Source: JAQBGV01 sp032128395 (GTDB taxonomy: Bacteria; Planctomycetota; UBA8108; UBA1146). Taken from it: DNA of 48,018 nucleotides. Both the position numbers and the translations under genes were made by a program. Below, piece after piece: positions 19,510 to 30,293 of the stretch; the first letter of the stretch is position 1; each line of letters begins with the position of its first letter. The notes beneath the pieces are model-generated. The model saw only the letters and a list, made by a program, of their open reading frames with translations, made no database searches and was not told where the DNA came from. Location: the NCBI GenBank assembly GCA_032128395.1, contig JAQBGV010000133.1, positions 1 through 48,018 on the forward strand, in the 5' to 3' direction.

Positions 19510-22500
19510 TCACCCCGGTCCCCGATCCGATCAACGAGCCGGACGAGACGGTGCTGCTCGCCCTCGGAACCCCGACGAACGGCACCCTCGGCGCACCCTC
19601 GACCCACACCCTGACGATCCAGGATGAGAGCGCACTGCCGAACGTCTTCTTCGAGACCCCGTCGCAGAGTCGTCTCGAAGGGAGCGGTCTCGCGACGGTG
19701 ACGGTGCGGCTCTCCGCCCTGACCGCCCTCGACGTCAACGTCGCCCTCACCGCCGGCGGCACCGCTTCGGTGCCCGCAGACCGCGCAGCGGTCCCGACCA
19801 CGGTCACGATCCCCTCGGGGAGCGACCAGGTGACCTTCTCGATCCCGCTCGTCAACGACTCGATCGACGAATTGGACGAGACGATCATCCTGACGATCCT
19901 CGGCGCCGACCAGGCGGTGCGCGGGATGCCGGACGTCCACGTGATCACCATCCTCGACGACGACGATCCCCCGCTCGCCTCGCTCATCGCGCCGGGCGCG
20001 ATCTCGGAAGAAGACGGCTCGCTGTCGGTCGCGGTCAGCCTCACCGGCCCCTCCGGATTCGCGATCTCCTTGCCGTTCACCATCGGAGGGACCGCGACTC
20101 AGGGGAGCGATCTCCTCGTCCCCGCGAGCCCGCTCGTCATCCCCGCCGGGTCGACCAGCGGCGCGCTCTCGTTCACCCTGCTCGGCGACACGCTCCACGA
20201 GGGTGACGAGACCCTGACGATCACGCTCGGTCCTCCGTCGTTCGCGGGTCTCGGGGCACCCGCCTCGCTGTCGTTGACGATCGGCGACGATGACCCCGCT
20301 CCGACCGTCACTCTCGGGTCCATCCCGACGCTCTTCTCGGAGACTGCCGGGACCCTCTCGATCTCGGTCGGACTCTCCGCCGCTTCGGCGCTGCCGGTCA
20401 CGATCCCGTTCACCTTCGGCGGCACGACCGCTTCCGGGTCGGACTACACTCCGCCCGCGTCGCCATTGGTGATCGCGGCCGGGACGACCTCGGGAGTGAT
20501 CTCGCTCCCCATCGTCGACGATCCCCTCCGCGAGGGGACCGAGACGTTGACGATCGCCCTCGGCGCGCCGACGAACGGAACCCTCGGGTCCCCGGCCAGC
20601 GGCTCGATCGACATCCTCGACAACGAGCCGATCCCGGTCCTCTCGATCTCCCCGACCGCGACCTCCTTGCCGGAGACCGGCGGTCAAGTGATCCTGACCG
20701 TGTCCGCCAGCGTCCCGTCCCAGGACCCGATCGCGGTGCCGTTCACCCTGTTCGGGAACGCGACGGTCGGGGTCGACTACAACATCCCGAGTTCCCCCAT
20801 CGTGATCGCCTCCGGCCAGATCGCTGCGGCGATCCCGGTCACGGCGATCAGCGACCCCTTGCACGACCCGAACGAGACGATCGTGCTCAGCCTCGGAGCC
20901 ACTCCGAACGCGCTCCTCGGTCCACAGACGGTCGCCACCCTGACCATCGTCGACGACGACCCGAGTCCATCCGTGACGATCACGGGACCGATCACGATCG
21001 TCGAGGCCGCCGGCAGCGTCTCCTTCACCATCTCCCTCACCGTCGCCGCCGGCCAGGACATCGCGATCCCCTACACCGTCGGAGGGACGCTCACCCTCGG
21101 GGTCGACTTCCTCCCCGCCACCGGCGCGCTGGTCGTACCCGCGGGAGCGACCACGACGACGCTCCAATTTCCGATCATCGATGACGCCCTCGACGAACTG
21201 ACCGAGACTATCGTGATCACGCTCGGCACCCCGGTGAACGCGATCCTCGGTTCACCGAACTCGATCACCGTCTCGGTGCTCGACGACGATCCGGCTCCGG
21301 CGCTCTCCTTCTCACAGTCGAGCGCAACCGTCGACGAATCCACGGGAACCGTGGAAGTCACCGTGACTCTGAGCGCGCCGAGCGCTCTCCCGATCACCGC
21401 CACCCTGGCGATCGCCGGGACTGCAGATGAAGGGATCGACGTGGTGGTCACCCCGACCACGATCTCGATCCCCCAGGGTGCGGTCTCCACCGTCGTCTCC
21501 TTGGCGGTGGTCGACGACGGGTTCGACGAGCCGAACGAGGTGCTCACCCTGACCCTCGTGACTCCGACGAACGCCTCGCTCGGTCTGGCGACCACCTTCT
21601 CGCTGACGGTGATCGACAACGACGACATCCCGGCGGTGCAGTTCGCGGTCTCGAGCAGTTCCGCGTTCGAGGACGCGGGCACCCTGAACGTGACCCTCAC
21701 GGTCAGCGTCCCCTCCGCGCTCCCGATCCAGGTCCCGTTCACGATCTCCGGAGGCGCGACGAGCGGCGTCGACTTCCGCCCCGGCATCAGCCCGGTGACG
21801 ATCCTCGCCGGCGCATCGTCGGGGACGATCCAGATCGCGATCACGCCGGATGTGGTGTTCGAGGCGGACGAGGGGGTGATCCTCACCCTCGCTGCGCCGA
21901 CCAATGCGACCCTCGGCGTCCGGACCAGCCACACGCTGACCATCATCGATGACGATCCGGCTCCGCAGGTCTACTTCGTCAGTGCGTCGGCGGCGGTTTC
22001 GGAGGGAGCGGGGATCGCACTGGTGAACGCGGCACTCACCGCCGCGGCCGAGGTCGACGTGGTCGTCCCCTTGACCACCGGCGGAAGCGCGATCATGGGC
22101 ACGGACGTGCAACTCATCGGCAGCCCGCTGCTCTTCCCCGCCGGCTCGACCACCGCTCAGGCGCAGGTGAACATCCTCGACGACTCGCTGTACGAGGGGG
22201 CCGAGACGCTCGCGATCGGCTTCGGGGCGAGCGTCGGGGCGACCCCCGGGACTCCGGCCCAGCATACGCTGACCATCATCGACAACGACGCCCAGCCGAT
22301 CGTCTCTTTCGCGACCGCGTCCGCGACCGCGGGGGAAGGCTCGGGAGTCTCGACCATCGCGGTGGTGCTCTCCGCGGTGTCGGGGCTTCCCACCACGGTC
22401 CCCTTCACCGTCGGCGGGAGCGCGCTCGCACCCGGAGACTTCTCCGCTTCGCCAGGTCCACTGGTGATCCCGGCGGGGGCGGCGAGTGGCTCGATCGAGA

Positions 22501-25500
22501 TCGCGATCGTCTCCGACCTCACCCCCGAAGGGGACGAGCAGGTGCTCATCACCCTCGGCGTACCGACGAACGCCACCACCGGAGCCCCGAGCAGCCACCA
22601 GCTGACGATCCTCGACGATGACATCGTCCCGACCGTCGAGTTCGCGGTCGCGACGCAGCAGATCGGCGAGATCAACGGCACCGCCCAGATCGTGGCGAAC
22701 CTCTCCGCTCCGGCCACGCTCGACGTCACCATCCCGTTCCTTCTGACCGGCACCGCAGTCTCGGGCCTCGACTACGTCGTCGCCCCCGGGCCGCTCGTGA
22801 TCCCGACCGGGAGCGTGACGGGCTCGATCCTCCTGACCCTGATCGACGACGCCCTGACCGAGGCGGACGAGACGATCATCGCGACCCTCGGCACCCCGAC
22901 GAACGCGGCCCTCGGCGCGATCACCGTCCACACCACGACGCTCCTCGACGATGAGGCGACCCCCGTCGTGAACTTCGCACTCGCGACCCAGCAGGTCGGC
23001 GAGGGGGCCGGGGTGACGACGATTTCCGTGCTCCTCTCGAGCGTCACCACCTTCGCGGTGACGATCCCGTACGTCGTGGCAGGCTCGGCCGTCTCGCCGG
23101 GCGACCTCACGATCACGCCGGGCACCCTGACGATCACCCCGGGGTCCCTGTCGGCGACGCTGACGGTGAACATCGTCGACGACCTCCTCGATGAGGGGGA
23201 CGAGACCGCCGTCATCTCCCTCGGCCCTCCTGACCAGGCCGCGCTCGGGACCGTGACGAGCCACACGCTGACGATCCTCGACGACGATCCTCTTCCGCTC
23301 GTCAGTTTCACGAACGCGACCAGTTCGATGACCGAAGGAGATCCCACGATCACGGTGAGCGCGCAGCTCGGCGTTCCTTCGGGGCGCACCGTCATCGTGC
23401 CTCTCCTGCTCGGCGGTACCGCCGGGAACACGGGCGACCTGCAACTCGGCTCCACCCAACTGCTCTTCCCAGCGGGGGCGACCACCGCCTCGGTCACCGT
23501 GACCGCGGTGGATGACATGATCAGCGAGGCGACCGAGCTCGCCACGATCTCCTTCGGGCCGCTCTCGAACGCCCAGGCCGGCGCGATCGTCAGCCACCAG
23601 GTGACGATCATCGATGACGATGCGCCGCCCTCGGTCTCGTTCACCCAGGCGACCTCGACCTTCGTCGAGAGCAGCGGCCAGGTCTCGATCGGGCTCGTGC
23701 TCGACGCGGCGGCCGCGGCCACCGTCACCGTGCAGGTGACGGTCGGGGGGAGCGCGACCCTCGGACTGGACGCGACGCTCCCGACCACTCAAGTGACCTT
23801 CGCTCCCACCGTGCTCGGCTCGAACCTGCTGGTCCAACTCCTCAACGACCTGATCGCCGAGGGGAACGAGACGCTGATCCTGACCCTGACCTCGCCGGTC
23901 GGGGCGGTGCTCGGGGCGACGACGATCCACACCGTGAACATCATCGACGACGAGACGACTCCGACCATCTCGTTCGCGACCGCCGGGCAGAGTCTCGGCG
24001 AGGGCACCGGAACTGCGACTGCGGTTCTCGTCCTCTCCGGCCCGCGCGACGTCGACGTGGTGGTCTCTCTCTCCGCGACCGGAACCGCCCAGGCGGGGGT
24101 CGACTACCTCGCGGTCCCCGGTCAGGTGACGATCCCCGCCGGCGCGACCACCGGGTCGATCTTGATCGGACTGCTCGATGACATCCTGGACGAACCGGAT
24201 GAGACGGCGCAGATCAGCATCGTCGCCGCGACCGGGGTCACGGTGGTGGCTCCATCGCTGCACGTCCTGACAATCCTCGACGACGACCAGCCGCCGAGCG
24301 TCTCCTTCGCCGTGACGAGTCTGGTCGTCGGAGAGGCGGATGGGATCGCTACGGTCGGCGTGGAGCTCAGCGGGCCCTCGGCGCGGACGATCACGGTCTC
24401 GGTGACGACGAGTGGCACCACGACCGTCGGTCAGGACCACCAGGCGGTGCCGAGCCCGATCCAGTTCGCCCCGGGTGCGACGAGCGCGACGATCACGATC
24501 CCGCTCCTGGCCGACGCGGTCTTCGAGGGGCCGGAGACCCTGATCCTGCAACTCAGCTCCCCGAACCAGGCGAGCCTCGGCTCCCCCTCGCTGATGACGA
24601 TCACGATCACGGATGACGACTTCGCCCCGGTCGTCGCGTTCGCCTCGGCGACCGCGAGTGCACCCGAGGCCGGCGGGACCATCCAGCTGAGCGTGACCAT
24701 GAGCGCAGCGGCCGGGGTCGCGGTCCAGGTCCCCTACGCCTTTACCGGCACCGCGATTCAGGGGAGCGACTTCGCCGCTCTCCCCGGCCCGCTGACGATT
24801 CCCGCGGGGAGCCTCGCCGCCTCGATCTCGATCACGATCGTCGACGACACCGTCCAGGAGGGGAACGAGAGCGCGATCGTGACCCTCGGCGTCCCGACCG
24901 GCGCGACCCTCGGCACCCCGAGCAGCACGACCCTGACGATCATCGACGACGACCAGCCGATCGAGGTCGCGTTCACGACCGGCTCGACGAGCGCCGTCGA
25001 GACCGCGGGGCTCGTCGAGGTGACGGTGGCCCTCACCGCAGCGGCCGCGACCGACGTGACCGTGCCGTTCACGATCACCGGGACCGCGATCCGCGACTCC
25101 GACTTCGCAGTCGCCTCCTCTCCGCTGACGATTCTCGCGGGGCAGCTGACGCGCACGCTTTCGCTGATCCTGATCGACGACATGCTCGACGAAGGAGACG
25201 AGACCGCTCTCTTCACGCTCGGCACTCCGACCGGCGCAATCCTCGGCGCGGCGAACCAGCATGCACTGACGATCACCGACGACGACCCGCCGCCGACCCT
25301 GACCCTGGTCGAGACCGCGCTCTCGGTCGGCGAGGGGGAGCCGGCGGTCCAGCTCACCCTCAGCCTCTCCCAGCCATCCGGTCGTGCGATCACGGTGCCC
25401 TTCACCCTCGCCGGATCGGCCTCGCTCGGGGAGGACGTCTCCGTGACCCCGAGTCCGGTGACGATCCCAGCGGGGAGCTCGCTCGGGACGATCACGGTCA

Positions 25501-28500
25501 CCCCGATCAACGACCCCTGGTTCGAACCCGCGGAGTCGATCTCCGTCACCCTCGGCACTCCGACGAACGCGATCCTCTCCGGCAACAGCGCCGCGACGAT
25601 CACCCTGACCGACGACGACCCGTTCCCGGCGATCTCCTTCACGCAGGCGACCGACACGGTCGCTGAAGCCGCCGGGAGTCGGGTGATCGGCCTCGCCCTC
25701 TCCGGACCGATCGACGCCGACGTCGTGGTCCAGATCGCCTTGTCGGGAAGTGCTTCCGAGGGGGCGGACTACACCTTCCCCTCGACCACCGTCGTGATTC
25801 CGGCGCGAAACATCGCAGCGTCTGTGACCCTGAACGTGCTCCAGGACAATCTCGATGAGCCGACCGAGACGATCGTGCTCACCCTGGGAGCGCCGACGAA
25901 CGCCGACCTGGGGAGCCAGATCGTGCACACCGTGACCCTCCTCGACGACGATCCGACTCCGGTCCTGCAATTCGCGCAGACCACGATCACGGTGATCGAG
26001 GGGACCCCGACGGCGCAGCTCGCGCTGGTACTGACCGCCGCGTCGGCCGCCCCGATCTCCGTGCCGTTCACGATCGGCGGAACCGCGACCCCCGGGGTGG
26101 ACTTCGTCACGCCGACGAGCCCCTTCACGATCCTCCCCGGCGAGACCGGAGCGCTGCTCCCGATCACCTTGATCGATGACCTGATCGCCGAGAGCGATGA
26201 GACGATCATCGTCTCCCTCGGCACCCCGACGAACGCGGTACTCGGGACCCAGCCCCAGACCACCGTGACGATCCAGGACGACGAGACCACGGTGACGGCG
26301 TCGTTCAGTCAGCTCTCGCAGAGTGCCACGGAGGCGGACGGCGTGGTCGTCGCAGTGGTCAGCCTGTCGATCGCAGCCCCGACCGAACTGACGATCCCGC
26401 TGATCGTCGGCGGGACCGGCACCGCGGGGAACGACTTCGTCGTCTCCCCCAACCCGCTGGTGATCCCGATCGGCTCCTTCTCGGGAACGGTCGCGGTGAT
26501 CCTGACGAACGACACTCTCGACGAAGAGGACGAGACGGTCATCCTGACCCTCGATCCGCCGAGCGGAGTCGTGGTCGGCGTCAACCCGACCCAGACGATC
26601 ACGATCCTCGACAACGATCCCACCCCGAACGTCGCGTTCGCGGCCCTCGGTCAGAGTGCGAACGAGGGGGCGGGGAGCGTCCTGGTCGAGGTTCTCCTCT
26701 CGAGCCTCTCCGGTCGCGACGTCACGGTCCCCTTCACGGTGACCGGAAGCGCGACGCTCCCTGACGACGCGACGATCACCCCGAATCCGCTGGTGATCCT
26801 CGCAGGACAAGCGTCGGGATTCCTCACGGTGGCGCTCGCCCCGGATGCGATCGACGAATTCGACGAGAGCCTGGTCCTCGAAATCGGGACCCCGATCGGC
26901 GCGATCCCCGGGGTGATCACCACGCACTCCATGACCATCCTGGACGACGACCAACCGCCGTCGATCTCGTTCTCGCAGGCATCATCGGCCGAACTCGAGA
27001 GCGCGGGGACGATCACACGTGCGGTCGTCCTCTCCGGACCGTCCGGCCTGCCGGTGTCGGTCGATCTGCTCCTCGGTGGAACTGCGACCTCTGGAGTCGA
27101 TTACATCGCCCCGGCGTCGCCGCTCGTGATCCCGGCGGGATCGACCGCAACCACGGTGACGATCGAGATCACCGATGATCTGCTCGACGAAGCGGCGGAG
27201 ACCGCGTCGATCACCTTCGGCTCCCCGGTGAACGTGTCCATCGGTGGGATCGCCAGCCACCTGCTGACGATCCTGGACGACGACAACGAACCGTTCGCCG
27301 GATTCTCGAGCGCCACCCTCCAGATCACCGAAGATGCGGGGCCGGCGTCGATTACTTTCGAGTTGACCCAGAGCACCGCCCTTCCGGTCACCGTTCACTT
27401 CACGCTCTCCGGCAGTGCAGTCGCCACCGACGACTTCACGGCGCCGACCAGCCCGGTGGTGATTCCCGCGGGGAGCACCCAGGTCGTGATCACGATCCCG
27501 ATCGTCGCAGACCTGCTCGACGAGCTGAACGAGACGGTGGTGCTCACGATCGGGACGGTCGAGAACGCGATCGCGGGACCGGTCACCGTGACGACGCTGA
27601 CGATCACGGATGACGACGACGCCCCATCGGTGTCGTTCCAGCTCCCCGGTCAGACCGCCTCGGAAGCGGACTCGCCGTTCAGCGTCGTGGTCGCGCTCTC
27701 GGCCGCGAGCGGGAAGATCGTCACCGTTCCCTTCACGGTCGGCGGGACCGCCGGGGTCACCGACGCCGCGGTCTCCGCTCCACCCCTGACGTTCCCGCCG
27801 GGGACGACGACCGCCCTGATCACGGTCACCCCGGCCGACGATGCGATCGACGAGGCGGATGAGACGGTGATCCTGACTCTCGGCGCCCCGATCGACGCGG
27901 TTCCTGGGACCATCATGATCCACACCGTGATCCTCACCGATGACGATGCGCAGCCCTCCGTCGCCCTCGACCCCCTCCCCGGATCGATCGGTGAGGCCGC
28001 GGGGACGATCGTGGTCGGCGCCGCGCTCTCTGCGCCCTCGGGACTCCCGGTGCAGGTGTCGGTGCAACTCACCGGATCGGCGACGCTCCCGGACGACTAC
28101 ACCGCCTCCGCGGCGATGCTCTCGTTCGCCCCCGGAGCGACGAGCGCGTCGATCGCGCTCACCATCGTCGACGATGCGATCTTCGAGGTGAACGAGACGA
28201 TCGTGATCACGCTCGCGAGTGCGACCGGGGCGACGATCGGAGTGCCCGCGTCGCGGACCCTGACGATCCTCGACGATGACACGTCCCCGGCGGTGGACTT
28301 CGTCGCCACCGAGACCTTCACCGGTGAAGGATCCGGCTCGGTCCTGCTTCAACTCTCCCTCTCCACCGAGTCGGCGACGACGGTCACCGTGCCCGTCGCC
28401 CTCAGTGGGAGTGCGACCCCCGGCGGCGACTACACCATCACTCCGAACCCGGTCGTCTTCGCACCGGGCTCGACGAGCGCCACGATCACGGTCGTGGTGA

Positions 28501-30293
28501 CGGATGATGCCCTCGACGAGCCGGACGAGACCGCGGTCCTGACCCTCGGGGCTCCGAGCGGCGCCGTCGTCGGCTCCAATGGTACGCACACCGTGACGAT
28601 CGTCGACAACGACGGGGCCCCGACCGTCGACTTCGACGTCCCCGCCCTGAGCATCGATGAGTCCGGTGGCACGCTGCCGGTGACCGTGAACCTGAGCGCC
28701 ACCACCTCGCTGCCGGTGACGATCCCGTACACCCTCTCCGGCTCGGCGAGCGCCGCCGACCACAACACCGCGGTGGGGCCGCTGGTGATCCCCGCCGGCC
28801 AGCTGAGCGCGACGATCGCTGTCCCGATCGTCGACGACCTCCTGCACGAGGCGAACGAGACGCTGGTGATCCAGCTCGGGCTCCCGGTGAACGCGTCCCC
28901 GGGGACGGTGACCCAGTTCACCCTGTCGATCCTCGACAACGACACCGCGCCCGCGGTTCGCTTCGCGAGTGCCGCCCAGACCGTCGCCGAGGCGATCGGC
29001 TCGTTCCCGGTCACGATCCAGCTCAGCACGATCTCGGGGCTCGCGGTGCAAGTCGACCTCGTGACCTCCGGGACCGCCTCGCTCCCCGGGGACTACACGC
29101 TGTCGGCGACGACGGCGACGATCCCCGCCGGTCAGACCCAGACCACGGTCACCGTCACGGTCGAGAACGACCTCCTCGACGAGTCGGACGAGACGGCGGT
29201 GCTCACCATCGACGCCGCGGCGGGCGCGACGGTCGGATCGCCGTCCCAGCACACGTTCACGATCACCGACGATGACAATTCCCCCACGCTCTCCTTCGCG
29301 GTCGCCTCGAGCAGCGCGGCCGAGGGGGACGGGACTGCGACGGTCGACGTCGTACTCAGTGCGCCGAGCTCCCAGACGGTCACCATCGGGGTGAGCGCAG
29401 GGGGCACCGCCACGACGACCAACGACTTCACGCTGAACACCCCGAGCCTGACGTTCACGCCGGGCCAGGTCACCTCTTCGGTGTCGATCACTCTCGTCGG
29501 GGACTCGCTCTTCGAGGGGCCGGAGACGATCATCCTCACTCTCGGGAGTCCGACCGGGGCACTCCTCGGCACCCCGTCGGTCCACACCCTGACGATCTCG
29601 GACGACAATCTTCCCCCTGTGGTCGGATTCCCGATCACCGCGCAGGCCGCCGGCGAGGCCGCAGGTGCGGTCACGGTGACCGTTCAGCTCGCCACGATCT
29701 CTGGCCTGCCCGCCGTGATCCCGTTCAGCGTCTCGGGAACCGCCGCGAACGGATCGGACTTCACGATCTCCGGCTCGCCGCTGACGATTCTCGCCGGCTC
29801 GACGACCGGCACGATCACGATCACCCCGCTCGACGATCCGCTCGACGAACCGGTCGAGACGGTCGTCGTCACTCTCGATCTCCCCACCGGCGCGACGGTC
29901 GGGGCGGCGGGGACCTTCACGCTCTCGATCAACGACGATGATGGTCAGCCGACGGTCTCGTTCGCGGTCGCGGCGAGCTCGGTGAACGAGAACGAAGGGC
30001 CGGCGCTCCTCCAAGTCGTGCTCTCCACCGCCTCTGGGTTCCAGATCACGGTCCCCTTCTCCGACTCCGGCGGGGGAAGCGCGAGTGCGGGGATAGACTA
30101 CAGCGTGCCGATCACTCCGATCATCATCCCGCCCGGCCAGACCTCGGGGGTGATCCCGATCACGATCTTCGACGATCCCACCACCGAGCCCCAGGAGACG
30201 GTGGTGATCCAGATCGACACACCGACGAACGCGATCTTCGGTCTCCCGGCGTTCCACACGGTGACGATCCTCGACAACGACGGCGCAGCCCCT
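5314..30293 (+). repeat. Tandem array of about 75 Calx-beta-coding repeats
   Basis: My hand count gives 75 consecutive Calx-beta units: 42 before the frame break near 19305 and 33 after. Mean period is 111 codons (about 333 bases). Units are divergent at the protein level but share short recurring DNA words, such as GACGATCCTCGACGACGA at unit ends and ATCCCCGCCGG in the middle. Each unit carries one or two acidic clusters (IDD.xxDExDE and a terminal DDD) that in this family coordinate calcium. No unit appears truncated, and unit length is nearly constant across the frame break, which argues the break is a point event and not a fusion of two genes. Confidence 0.88.
19299..19308 (+). other. Frame break (-1 base) in the giant Calx-beta gene
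   Basis: Upstream the frame reads TVTILDDDPP and then dissolves into R/S/P-rich nonsense. Downstream, frame +2 resumes with VVAFAAATSVAGESAST exactly where the next repeat should start. Other unit borders have the length DDDPxPxVxF, so one base is missing in or beside the C6 run at 19299-19304 (a C7 run, or GCCGG in place of GCGG, would restore it). Nothing else at the site suggests programmed frameshifting: there is no heptameric slippery motif. Confidence 0.85.

Noticed and set aside
5314..30293. CRISPR array or DNA satellite as explanation of the 26-kb repeat region
   Set aside because: Unit length is 333 bases, units diverge at the DNA level and keep an open protein frame; there are no identical short repeats with unique spacers.
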